From positions 1 to 6,748 of the forward strand of contig JAEEZP010000033.1 of the NCBI GenBank assembly GCA_016291915.1: a DNA stretch of 6,748 bases, read 5' to 3'. The notes beneath the pieces are model-generated. The model was not told where the DNA came from and did not search any database. It worked only from the letters and a program-made list of their open reading frames with translations. Within the stretch, counting starts at the first letter, position 1. Every line of letters begins with the position of its first letter. The position numbers and the translations under genes were made by a program. This stretch comes from Prevotella sp. Lineage in GTDB: Bacteria; Bacteroidota; Bacteroidia; Bacteroidales; Bacteroidaceae. Positions 1 through 6,748 of the stretch are shown one piece after another.

Positions 1-1050
1 CACTTCCTTACCGGCAGCCTTAGCAGCCTGCAAAGAGTCAGAGAGATGTTTTGTCTGCTGGTTAAACTTCTCCATGCTTTCCTTATACTCTTCCCAACAT
101 TTGCGTGTTACACGATAGGCACTCTCCTTCGCCTCGATACGTGTGGCTATCGACTCCGAGAGTTTGCGCGCCAAGATGTGTTGTCCGGCAAACTTCGAGA
201 TATAGATCACGGCATTGACGAACAAAGGTTTAGCTTCTTCTGTCATATCCATCGGCGCTGCGGCAAAGCCCCAGTGGAAGAACGAGCCATGGCGACCTAA
301 TGACATGGCATCGATCGACTTACTACTCAGTCCGCCAGAGATCCACTCTGCCTCAGGAGAGTCTTCGAAGCCCCAAGGGCGGCTCACCATGCCGATGAGA
401 AAACCATTATCAGTCATGTACCCCTTGGTGTTGACACGCCACATCTTGGTTGTTTCCGGCAGCGTCTCCCCCACCATGGGAGCGAACTGCATGGCACCCT
501 CTGGTGTGGGGCGATCCACCAATGTCATCTTCACTTTATATGGGCCTTTGAAGATGGGATGGTTAGTACGCATACCAAACGCCCACTGATCCAGACACTT
601 ACAATACCAATCGGTCTTCAGTCCTATTCTCCTGCCTACATTCTCACCCAACTCTGCCATGGTAAGCACCGGTCGGTCAAAGTCATCGGGAAAATACTTT
701 GCATCGATAATCTTTACGACTCGCTGACCTTCTTTGATCTCACGGCGAGGTTCTATGGGCTTTGGCCGACCGTCCATGATCGTCACGTCATAGTCATACG
801 ACATCTTATAATTATAGTTATCAGCCATCACCACCTTCACCGTGGTAAAGTATTGGTTGAGGAACTGCTCGAAAGAAGCCATGCGCTCCTTCATGCTGCG
901 CTCGTTCTCCGCTTTGTCGTAGTCGGCAGCAAACGTCTCGATGTTGGAGTGCCCACCTACGTAGAGCACCCGAAGCTTGGTTTTCTTCACGGCACCCATC
1001 ACGGTGAGACTTGCCATCAAGAATACACTTAGCAAAAAGTTCTTTTTCAT
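1..1050 (-). CDS. Secreted ThuA-like (class I glutamine amidotransferase-fold) protein, 3' end beyond window
   Basis: The frame stays open for 350 codons from the ATG at 1050-1048 to the window edge, so the C-terminus is missing. Residues 1-20 look like a Sec signal peptide (MKKNFLLSVFLMASLTVMGA) without a lipobox cysteine, which suggests a periplasmic or exported protein. The mature part opens with a Rossmann-like strand and turn, KLRVLYVGGHSN (25-36), then a YDYDVTIMDG segment (85-94). Other distinctive stretches are DWYCKCLD (147-154), RPWGFEDSPEAEWISGG (224-240) and RHGSFFHWGFAAAP (253-266), followed by a helix around FVNAVIYISKFAG (277-289). This layout recalls ThuA-type proteins, where a final helix follows a glycine-rich motif. 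I see no GxCxG nucleophile elbow, so glutaminase activity is not expected. Residues 295-350 are charged and helical, possibly a linker or coiled coil. The start lies 27 bases after susD, so it is probably the third gene of that operon. Family assignment is from memory of motifs and is moderate; the substrate is unknown. Confidence 0.75.
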   Translation of the reverse strand, partial: MKKNFLLSVFLMASLTVMGAVKKTKLRVLYVGGHSNIETFAADYDKAENERSMKERMASFEQFLNQYFTTVKVVMADNYNYKMSYDYDVTIMDGRPKPIEPRREIKEGQRVVKIIDAKYFPDDFDRPVLTMAELGENVGRRIGLKTDWYCKCLDQWAFGMRTNHPIFKGPYKVKMTLVDRPTPEGAMQFAPMVGETLPETTKMWRVNTKGYMTDNGFLIGMVSRPWGFEDSPEAEWISGGLSSKSIDAMSLGRHGSFFHWGFAAAPMDMTEEAKPLFVNAVIYISKFAGQHILARKLSESIATRIEAKESAYRVTRKCWEEYKESMEKFNQQTKHLSDSLQAAKAAGKEV

Positions 1051-1077
1051 ACAATCAAGCTATATATTCTAAAAGAA

Positions 1078-2556
1078 TTAATTCTCAAGATAGTTCTGAG
1101 TCAGATTAGGATTACTGTTCACCACATTTGTCGGGAACGGGAAGATCCACAAGGGTGAGTTAGGACTCAAGGTAAAGCGCTGCCCCTGTCCGAAGTCACG
1201 CACCAGTGTCTGTTCCCAACCTGTTATCTGATTCCATCGCTTATAGTTGATAAAGCCATAGATGGTGAAGACCTCCTCGGCCCTTGCCGTCTGCTTATAA
1301 CGTGCTATCGCCTCTGCCTCATCCGTAACGGCACCTTTCAACGGTTGATAGAGATCAGCTTTAATACGGTTCTCACGCACCTTATCCACATATTCCATCG
1401 CGGCATTAACATTGTGATTATGCAACTCTGCCTCTGCCACTACCAGATACATCTGAGAGGTACGGATACCGTACTCATTCCAGTAAGAATTCAAGTCGTA
1501 GCTTATCTGCCAGTTCAGACCGGTCATCGATGGTCCTACAGGCATCAGGTAGTCGTACATCATATCCGCGACAGATAGTCTGTCGTGAAACACATGACCA
1601 GTCTCCATGGCATCCCATATTTCTGGATTATAGCTATTAAAGAGGTCAGTACTATAAGAGGGGAAATAAAGATCCTCTACACAAGGTTTATTACCACGGT
1701 TGATGACAGGATAGCTTCCTCCCAGGAAATAACCTGTTGTAACACCAGTAAGACTCTCATCCCAGTAATTAGCGATGGTGCCATATAACTCAATAGAACG
1801 CTTAGCGGCAGCCTCTGCCTCATTCCACTGTTGCATATTCTGATGGATGAGTGCTTTTACGGCATAAGCTCCAGCCTGTCCGATGCGCATGGCATTGGCT
1901 CCTCTGGCTATCAGCGCATTCATAGCTATGGCCTCATCGATGTCTTTCAACATCAGGTCATAGCACTCTTGCAGGGTCTTCTTTTCCTGAGGCACTTGGA
2001 TATCGACATCCTCTGTCATGTAGATAATACCGGGTTTGCTACCATTGGCCGCACTATATCCCTTACAGTATTTATTAACGAGAAGGAAATGATAGTAAGC
2101 ACGCAGCGCCAGAGCCTCAGCCTTCAGTTGTGCTTTCACATTATCTGCTCCTTCTGCCTCATCAATACGTGAAAGGATAGGGTTACAGACACGTCCGATC
2201 ATCCCATAGTATCCCGCATATTGTCCATCACTATTACTGAGTTCAGCCATACGGTCTTGCATACTCTCATCCCATGTCCAGATGATGGTGGATCTGGTTT
2301 TGTTGGGTTGTGCCAGTGTTGTAAAGATATTATCATAGGCATAGATAATATCACCACTCATCAGTCGCATGTCTGTACCACTTGATGACACGCCACTTCC
2401 ATAGCCCTGATCGGTGTTGAGTAACATCTCCAACTGATCAGTCGTTGTCAGCAGGTTCTTTCCCTTCGGTTGAAGGTCGGTAAAGTCGGAACAACCAGTG
2501 GCAGCTATGATAAGTGCCAGTCCTGCAACGGTTGAATATATCTTATTTCTTTTCAT
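1078..2556 (-). CDS. SusD/RagB-family surface nutrient-binding lipoprotein
   Basis: This is the surface lipoprotein that closes over the SusC barrel and captures ligand before TonB-driven import. The 492-residue protein starts with a lipoprotein signal peptide; the lipobox is AATGC with the acylated cysteine at C22, followed by SDFTDLQPKG. The SusD-like N-terminal region includes KGKNLLTTTDQLEMLLN (31-47). The TPR-like helical core carries the family hallmark LRAYYHFLLVNKY (151-163). The C-terminal RagB/SusD region includes SQMYLVVAEAEL (367-378), the ARAEEVFTIYGFINYKRW segment (424-441) and the terminal NPNLTQNYLEN (482-492), all typical. Length is at the short end of the usual range of roughly 500-600, and nothing appears missing. 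It begins 12 bases after the susC stop, so the two are almost certainly co-transcribed. No promoter or terminator is visible between them. Ligand cannot be deduced: no enzyme of known specificity lies nearby. The symbol is left empty because this is a family member, not the starch-system gene itself. Confidence 0.95.
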   Translation of the reverse strand: MKRNKIYSTVAGLALIIAATGCSDFTDLQPKGKNLLTTTDQLEMLLNTDQGYGSGVSSSGTDMRLMSGDIIYAYDNIFTTLAQPNKTRSTIIWTWDESMQDRMAELSNSDGQYAGYYGMIGRVCNPILSRIDEAEGADNVKAQLKAEALALRAYYHFLLVNKYCKGYSAANGSKPGIIYMTEDVDIQVPQEKKTLQECYDLMLKDIDEAIAMNALIARGANAMRIGQAGAYAVKALIHQNMQQWNEAEAAAKRSIELYGTIANYWDESLTGVTTGYFLGGSYPVINRGNKPCVEDLYFPSYSTDLFNSYNPEIWDAMETGHVFHDRLSVADMMYDYLMPVGPSMTGLNWQISYDLNSYWNEYGIRTSQMYLVVAEAELHNHNVNAAMEYVDKVRENRIKADLYQPLKGAVTDEAEAIARYKQTARAEEVFTIYGFINYKRWNQITGWEQTLVRDFGQGQRFTLSPNSPLWIFPFPTNVVNSNPNLTQNYLEN

Positions 2557-2568
2557 TGTTAGTCGTGA

Positions 2569-5500
2569 TTAAAAGTTCACATTAAGTCCGAAAATAAAAC
2601 TGCTGGGTGTTCTCAAGCCAAGTGTCTCAGGATCGACATTGACTTTATTGGCAGTCCACAGTGCTTTAGGATTATCTATCTGGAAACGGATACCCAGTCG
2701 ATTCATACCTAAATGGCGGATCCACTCATTAGGCAGATCATATCCGAGAACGATATTCCTGATTTTCAAGAAAGAGGCGTTATAGACCGAGCGGTCAACA
2801 AACCTCGTTTCGGAACCGATAGCGGTAGAGGCATAGCGTCCTACACCAGGTATATCTGAGTCGGGATTTGTCTCAGCATCCCACGCATCCAGGAAGTAGC
2901 TGGCCACGGGGTTATATGAGAAGGTGAATGTCTCGTTGAATGGAATGGCGCGCATCTTATGACCACCATAATAAGCCATTAGGATACTCAGTGAGAAGCC
3001 CTTCCATCGGAAGCTGTTGTCCATACCCATGACAACCTTCGGTTCACTCTGTCCGCTATATACCAGCACACTGGTACTTCTGCCAGAAGGAGCGGTGGTA
3101 GTGGTTGGTGTACCATCTTCACCGGGTTCGATATAATAGAGGGTCATACCCTCGATACCTGCCTCACCGCTGATGCCCGCAAACTGATACGACCACAGCG
3201 CACTGGTAGGATAGCCTGTCTTATAAGGATTATCTATTAACTGCCATGCAGTAAGTGCCGGATTCACCACGTCGGTAACTTTGTTCTTATTATAGGCAAA
3301 GGTAAAGTTCGTGGTCCATGCAAAGGCTTCACGCGAAGGAGCACGGAACCAGTCGTATGTCAATGAGAGTTCCACACCATTATTCTTCATGGAGGCAGTG
3401 TTCACCACCATAGAGGTAAATCCTGATGTCGGGTCTATCTGGCGCTGGGCAAAGATATCCTTACCCACCTTATTATAATAGTCGAGCGCACCACGCAGAC
3501 GATTGCCAAAGAATGAGAAGTCGACACCGATATTGGTCGTAATGCTCTTCTCCCAACGAAGGTTCGGGTTGGCCGGACTCTCAATCTTTCCGTAAGGGAG
3601 ATTATTGATATTGTTAACATCCGACGATGTAGCGGTCATATAACTGGTAGCACCCTGGTAGATATTACCCGTCACACCATAGCTGAAACGCAGTTTCAGG
3701 AAGTCCACCCACTTAGCATCCTTCATGAAGGCCTCGTTATGGATGAGCCAACCAGCACCGACAGACCACAGCGGTCTGCCACGATATTTGGTATTCAAGC
3801 CATAGATATCGGCATAGTCCTTACGGAATGATCCGAAGATATTATAACGGTCATCGTAGGTATAGGTAGCGTTGGCATAGCCGGAGCCATAACGGTGAAG
3901 AGTCTCTATTACGGGCTGCAGACTACCATCGATATAAGGATCCCATGCAAACTGTCCTGCCGGGTAAGAGCCATACGCACTAATTCCTGCCTGATAGTAT
4001 GGACTGTTTTCCATCTTACTCAATATATCGAAATTCACCGATTGGGTACTGCTGCTCTGCAACTGATCATCATAGCCGAGCATCAGGGTGTTTGAACCCC
4101 ATGTCTTGGTTTCACGAAACTCTAATCCAGCCAAGGCAACGATAGAGTGCTTACCAAAGGTGTTTGAGTAATTAACCTGTCCACGCCATGTCCAATATTG
4201 TCCGTCGGTATTGGTATCTCTGCGCAAGCCACCACTCTTCGGTGTGTTATAGATCAGTTGTCCATTCTGATAATCCACATAAGCGTTGCGGATGACACGG
4301 GCCACATGACTCTGTGGATTGGCATACCAACTGACATTCTGATGGTCGGTCTCATAGATAAACTGTGTCTCTACGGTAAGACCTTTGATAATCTTAAACA
4401 GCAGGTCACCATGATAGCGCATGTGCTGGCGCTTGGTAAGCTGGGTATTGTCATAGTAACGATCTGTGATATAAGATCCTAATTCATCAAGCCCCTCCGG
4501 AGCATAATCCCAATAGGAGTTACCATCCATCCAACCATACATCTTTTTCATCTTGCCATCACTGTCGTAGAGTGATTCATAGGCAGGGAAGTACCATGGA
4601 CTGTCATTCTGGATACTATAGTCATAACCCATACTCTGTTGACGGTTGAAGATACCATTTACAGTAAAGCGGGCAGTAAGCCATTTAGCCACATCGTAAC
4701 TTCCCTTATAGCTTACATTGAAGTTCTTTGTTCCCGCATTGATAATACCGTCGTTATCATGCGAGAAGTTAAGTGTCAGATTGCTTTGGAACTTCTCACT
4801 GCTGCTGCGCAAGGAGAGGTTGTACTGCTGCATTACCTGCTGCTTATACACAGCATCAGCAAATTCCTTCGCAAAGTTATTCTTCTTCAGGCGTTCTATT
4901 TCCTGATTAAACTGACTCTCGCTCCAGTTTCCTAAAGCTTTCTGGTAAAAAGCCCAGCTCAGAGGTGACACCTTCCCGCCCAGACTGATGGCTGAAGCAG
5001 TCTGCTCTATAGGACCCTGCTGTCTGAATCTGTCATCTTCGGGATCATGTGTGAAAAAGAACCAGTCATAATACTTGGATTCCACCTCTACCTGTTCTTC
5101 CGCATTCATATAGAAATTATCATGATAGTCGACGTTCTTTTTCTCCCAGCTCGTCAAGTTTGCTGAGAAGTCGATATCTATCTTACCCTTTCTCTTGGCA
5201 TTCTTTGTGGTGATAATGATGATACCGTTAGAGGCACGTGCACCATAGATAGCCGTTGCTGCGGCGTCTTTCAGTACGTTGATGCTCTCGATATCATAAG
5301 GGTTTATATCTGAAATCTTTGTTTCCACAGGAACACCGTCGATAACGATCAGAGGAGATGTCTCTGCATAAAGAGAACTGGTACCACGGATCTTCATCTC
5401 ACCGCCGTAGGTGGAAAGACCTGCCACACGACCTTCCAGGTTGCTGACGATATTAGAGGTATAACGATCATCCAGTTTCTCTGCTGTAATGGTAGTTACA

Positions 5501-6135
5501 GCACCTGTCATCTTCGGTTTGGAGATATCCTGATAACCCGTTACGATCACCTCATCGATCACAGCGCTGCTACTCATCGTCACATCCTGATTCATATGAC
5601 TGTTGCCTTGTCGCAGATGCACGATGGCATTGTCCATACCCACGAATGAGTATTTCAGGTCACACGCATTAGCAGGTACCTTCAACGTGTAGAAACCATT
5701 CACATCAGTGATGGTGCACACCTTAGAGTCGTCGATACAGATACTGACGCCAGGAAGGGGTTCGCCAGTATCATCCTTCACCACGCCACTCACCGTACGG
5801 GTGCGTGCACCGGAGAGCTTACGTGTCACGGTAACGATGTTACCCTCCACATCGTAGGTGCAGTTGATGCTGTTCATCACCTCGTTGAGCACTTGTCTCA
5901 CCGGACGGTTTTGAGCTTTTACGGTCACTTTCGGGAAGGTCTTTGCCAGTTCTGCACTGTAGATAAAGTTCAATCCCGTCTGTTTCTTCACTTCCGCAAA
6001 GAACTGCTTCACGGTCACTTGCGTCATGTCAAGTGTCACGGTCTTATCCTTCACCGACTGCGCTGCCACGTTGAGTGTCAGCATCGTCATCAGCAGGATA
6101 ACGACCATTCGCTTCGTTGCTTTGATTCTTTTCAT
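2569..6135 (-). CDS. SusC/RagA-family TonB-dependent transporter with N-terminal STN domain
   Basis: An outer-membrane barrel of 1188 residues that imports the ligand delivered by the adjacent SusD, powered by TonB-ExbBD. Domains in order: signal peptide about 1-25, with cleavage probably before Q26 (LNVAAQ); STN (secretin/TonB short N-terminal) domain about 30-105; carboxypeptidase-regulatory-like/CNA-B domain about 113-190, starting VSGVVKDDTGEPLPGV; TonB box IDEVIVTGY (193-201); plug about 203-311 with IRGTSSLYAETSPLIVIDGVPV and the SusC signature LKDAAATAIYGARASNGIIII (288-308); then a 22-strand-type barrel ending in FGLNVNF with the terminal aromatic residue needed for Bam recognition. 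The plug loop before IRG (STYGGEMK) is shorter than in many SusC proteins. STN domains usually contact a FecR-type anti-sigma factor, implying ligand-dependent control, but no sigma or FecR gene is present here. The ATG at 6135 follows an A-rich leader ending AAAAAGAGA, which fits Bacteroidota initiation. All four cysteines (92, 133, 140, 158) lie in the N-terminal periplasmic domains. Substrate unknown. Confidence 0.96.
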   Translation of the reverse strand: MKRIKATKRMVVILLMTMLTLNVAAQSVKDKTVTLDMTQVTVKQFFAEVKKQTGLNFIYSAELAKTFPKVTVKAQNRPVRQVLNEVMNSINCTYDVEGNIVTVTRKLSGARTRTVSGVVKDDTGEPLPGVSICIDDSKVCTITDVNGFYTLKVPANACDLKYSFVGMDNAIVHLRQGNSHMNQDVTMSSSAVIDEVIVTGYQDISKPKMTGAVTTITAEKLDDRYTSNIVSNLEGRVAGLSTYGGEMKIRGTSSLYAETSPLIVIDGVPVETKISDINPYDIESINVLKDAAATAIYGARASNGIIIITTKNAKRKGKIDIDFSANLTSWEKKNVDYHDNFYMNAEEQVEVESKYYDWFFFTHDPEDDRFRQQGPIEQTASAISLGGKVSPLSWAFYQKALGNWSESQFNQEIERLKKNNFAKEFADAVYKQQVMQQYNLSLRSSSEKFQSNLTLNFSHDNDGIINAGTKNFNVSYKGSYDVAKWLTARFTVNGIFNRQQSMGYDYSIQNDSPWYFPAYESLYDSDGKMKKMYGWMDGNSYWDYAPEGLDELGSYITDRYYDNTQLTKRQHMRYHGDLLFKIIKGLTVETQFIYETDHQNVSWYANPQSHVARVIRNAYVDYQNGQLIYNTPKSGGLRRDTNTDGQYWTWRGQVNYSNTFGKHSIVALAGLEFRETKTWGSNTLMLGYDDQLQSSSTQSVNFDILSKMENSPYYQAGISAYGSYPAGQFAWDPYIDGSLQPVIETLHRYGSGYANATYTYDDRYNIFGSFRKDYADIYGLNTKYRGRPLWSVGAGWLIHNEAFMKDAKWVDFLKLRFSYGVTGNIYQGATSYMTATSSDVNNINNLPYGKIESPANPNLRWEKSITTNIGVDFSFFGNRLRGALDYYNKVGKDIFAQRQIDPTSGFTSMVVNTASMKNNGVELSLTYDWFRAPSREAFAWTTNFTFAYNKNKVTDVVNPALTAWQLIDNPYKTGYPTSALWSYQFAGISGEAGIEGMTLYYIEPGEDGTPTTTTAPSGRSTSVLVYSGQSEPKVVMGMDNSFRWKGFSLSILMAYYGGHKMRAIPFNETFTFSYNPVASYFLDAWDAETNPDSDIPGVGRYASTAIGSETRFVDRSVYNASFLKIRNIVLGYDLPNEWIRHLGMNRLGIRFQIDNPKALWTANKVNVDPETLGLRTPSSFIFGLNVNF

Positions 6136-6254
6136 TCTCTTTTTGTTTATGTTAGTAAAAAAGTATATTATAGACTCTTTATTTTATCGTGATTTTTGAG
6201 AATCCACTCTGTATATTCACTTCGTCGCTTTGTTTGATTATAATGCTATTATTA
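6136..6254 (-). promoter_or_regulatory. Leader and probable promoter region of the susCD operon
   Basis: This AT-rich, non-coding stretch separates the paired palindromes from the susC start and is the obvious place for the operon promoter. The best match to the Bacteroidota -7 element TAnnTTTG is TACTTTTT on the minus strand at 6165-6158 (7 of 8 positions, last base differs). No TTTG or TTG is found at the expected -33 distance, so a primary-sigma promoter is weak by eye. An ECF-sigma promoter would fit the STN domain of the transporter, but its consensus cannot be recognised here. The role is inferred from position; the exact promoter is not established. Confidence 0.35.
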
Positions 6255-6270
6255 GCGGATTACAAATCCT
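6255..6270. repeat. Short imperfect palindrome, copy 1 of a REP-like pair
   Basis: GCGGATTACAAATCCT contains a perfect 5-bp stem, GGATT/AATCC, around an ACA loop. The next outward pair is broken (C opposite T at 6270). It aligns with copy 2, 30 bases to the right, at 13 of 16 positions. Two of the three differences (T/A at 6261 versus 6291, A/T at 6265 versus 6295) are the two halves of one base pair, so pairing is preserved. Not a terminator in either direction: no T-tract follows. Confidence 0.7.
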
Positions 6271-6389
6271 TATACTATATGTTGGCGGATAACATATCCG
6301 CCAGAGCGGGTGATACCCTTTTCAACTGCATGGGATAGTTGGAAAAAGCACAACCCTATCAATATAATTATGGACTTTTTCGAATTCAT
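6270..6389 (-). CDS. Doubtful 39-codon ORF with signal-peptide-like start, possibly a gene remnant
   Basis: Translation gives MNSKKSIIILIGLCFFQLSH at the start, with basic residues, a hydrophobic core and a possible cleavage site after A21, like a Sec signal peptide. Only 18 residues would remain (VEKGITRSGGYVIRQHIV). Most of that tail is read from the REP-like palindromes: GGYVI comes from copy 2 and the stop codon overlaps the last base of copy 1. The ATG lies 5 bases after the lipoprotein stop, so translational coupling is possible. The start at 6389 is preferred over an in-frame ATG at 6470, which would overlap the lipoprotein gene and place the hydrophobic segment internally. It may be a real tiny secreted peptide, the 5' stump of a gene cut off by the repeat, or a chance ORF. 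No family recognised. Confidence 0.3.
   Translation of the reverse strand: MNSKKSIIILIGLCFFQLSHAVEKGITRSGGYVIRQHIV
6283..6303. repeat. Perfect palindrome, copy 2 of a REP-like pair
   Basis: Two 9-bp arms (TGGCGGATA at 6283-6291 and TATCCGCCA at 6295-6303) pair perfectly around an ACA loop at 6292-6294. It lies inside the 39-codon ORF and upstream of the susC leader. Such GC-rich short palindromes in an otherwise AT-rich gap resemble the REP-type extragenic repeats that RAYT (IS200/IS605-like TnpA) enzymes disperse in Bacteroidota. That link is an inference, since no transposase gene is in the window. Confidence 0.75.
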
Positions 6390-6394
6390 ATGCT

Positions 6395-6748
6395 TTACTT
6401 TTTTATTCGTTGAAATGTTAAGTTTGGTTGTGGTCCATAGGCTGGATAAACCGATATGTCTTCCAGCCACATCTTGTCATCGTAGAATTTGCATATAAAA
6501 TAATAAGAATTATTAAAGCAAAGTGTGTAAATGCCCTCTACATCTCTCGCTTTAAATGTATAGTCTGTCTTAAAGACTTCTTTCTGTTCACTCTGAGACT
6601 GAATCATCTCGATTATTACCTCCTTTTCGTTTGTAAAAGTAAGAGTAGCCCGCATATCGGTTTTTGTATAGTTTTTTTCTATCAGTTTCCACTTGCCGAG
6701 AACTGCCTTATATGGATCTTTATCGGGTTCTTCATCTTTTTCACACCC
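6395..6748 (-). CDS. Small surface lipoprotein, lipocalin-like; 5' end beyond window
   Basis: The reading frame is open from the right window edge to the TAA at 6397-6395, giving 117 visible residues. An internal ATG at 6655 would give 86 residues but is not the likely start. The upstream codons in the same frame read GCEKDEEPDKDPYKAVLGKW, that is, the end of a lipobox (G-C), an acidic tether, and the LGKWKL strand that opens many small lipocalin-like proteins. The signal peptide itself is outside the window. CEKDEE fits the K-(D/E)2 lipoprotein export signal known from Bacteroidota, so surface display is likely. The body is rich in beta strands (ATLTFTNEKEVIIEMI, YTLCFNNSYYFICKFY, KMWLEDISVY) and ends in LTFQRIKK, as in small Bacteroidota lipocalin-like proteins. 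It points the same way as susC, but 259 bases lie between them, so it is probably a separate transcription unit. Ligand and role are unknown. Confidence 0.8.
   Translation of the reverse strand, partial: GCEKDEEPDKDPYKAVLGKWKLIEKNYTKTDMRATLTFTNEKEVIIEMIQSQSEQKEVFKTDYTFKARDVEGIYTLCFNNSYYFICKFYDDKMWLEDISVYPAYGPQPNLTFQRIKK

Noticed and set aside
46..1032. Several plus-strand ORFs opposite the ThuA-like gene.
   Set aside because: They overlap one another and lie antisense to a better-supported gene. Their products show no domain features.
821..1054. A 77-codon minus-strand ORF starting at 1054, overlapping the start of the ThuA-like gene.
   Set aside because: Its product is arginine-rich, low in hydrophobic structure and without a recognisable family. 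The frame starting at 1050 stays open for 350 codons, begins with a signal peptide and has coherent protein motifs.
1051..1077. A terminator or promoter in the 27-base gap between susD and the ThuA-like gene.
   Set aside because: The gap is AT-rich but has no stem-loop and no TAnnTTTG element. Read-through within one operon is the simpler view.
3435..3620. A minus-strand 61-codon ORF inside susC.
   Set aside because: It lies in another frame within the barrel-coding part of susC, has an arginine- and threonine-rich composition typical of out-of-frame reading, and shows no independent start context.
3895..6192. Plus-strand ORFs opposite susC, including one reaching into the leader at 6192.
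   Set aside because: They are antisense shadows of a clearly real 1188-residue transporter. An antisense RNA regulating susC is possible in principle, but no promoter for one is identifiable by eye.
6283..6303. The perfect palindrome as an intrinsic terminator of the lipoprotein gene.
   Set aside because: On the minus strand the hairpin is followed by AACATATAG with no T-tract, and on the plus strand by GAGCGGG. It lacks the second half of an intrinsic terminator.
6335..6359. A hairpin between GATAG-TTG and CAA-CC-CTATC near 6333-6360 as a terminator or riboswitch.
   Set aside because: The stem is only 5 plus 3 pairs with a 2-base bulge, lies within the signal-peptide part of the mini-ORF, and has no T-tract.

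Overview
The window looks like a Bacteroidales chromosome, probably Prevotella or a close relative. The evidence is a SusC/SusD outer-membrane pair, signal peptides with Bacteroidota-style cleavage sites, a surface-lipoprotein export signal, A-rich leaders without strong Shine-Dalgarno sequences, and moderate GC content. The genus is inferred from general character, not from a marker gene. All four substantial genes, and one doubtful mini-gene, are on the minus strand, so transcription runs from the right end of the window to the left.

Layout in transcription order: (1) 6748-6395 is a small lipoprotein of lipocalin-like character. Its signal peptide is cut by the window edge just before the lipobox cysteine. 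(2) 6389-6270 is a 39-codon ORF with a signal-peptide-like start. Its second half is encoded by a pair of short palindromes (6255-6303) that resemble REP-type repeats. (3) 6254-6136 is an AT-rich gap holding the leader and probably the promoter of the next operon. (4) 6135-2569 is a SusC-type TonB-dependent transporter with an N-terminal STN signalling domain. (5) 2556-1078 is its SusD-type surface lipoprotein, 12 bases downstream. (6) 1050-1 is the first 350 residues of a secreted protein, 27 bases further on, that looks ThuA-like (class I glutamine amidotransferase fold). It runs off the left edge.

Genes 4 to 6 form a compact operon with no terminator between them. SusC and SusD together would bind a polymer or oligomer at the cell surface and import it using TonB energy. 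The ThuA-like protein would act in the periplasm or at the envelope on an unidentified substrate. No glycoside hydrolase, peptidase, sigma factor or anti-sigma factor lies in the window, so the nutrient cannot be named. The STN domain suggests control through an ECF-sigma/FecR pair, but the gene just upstream is unrelated to that pathway. I see no RNA gene, CRISPR array, insertion sequence or clear terminator, and no clearly undescribed system. The best leads are the paired palindromes with compensatory base changes, the mini-gene that runs into them, and the ThuA-like partner of this SusCD pair.
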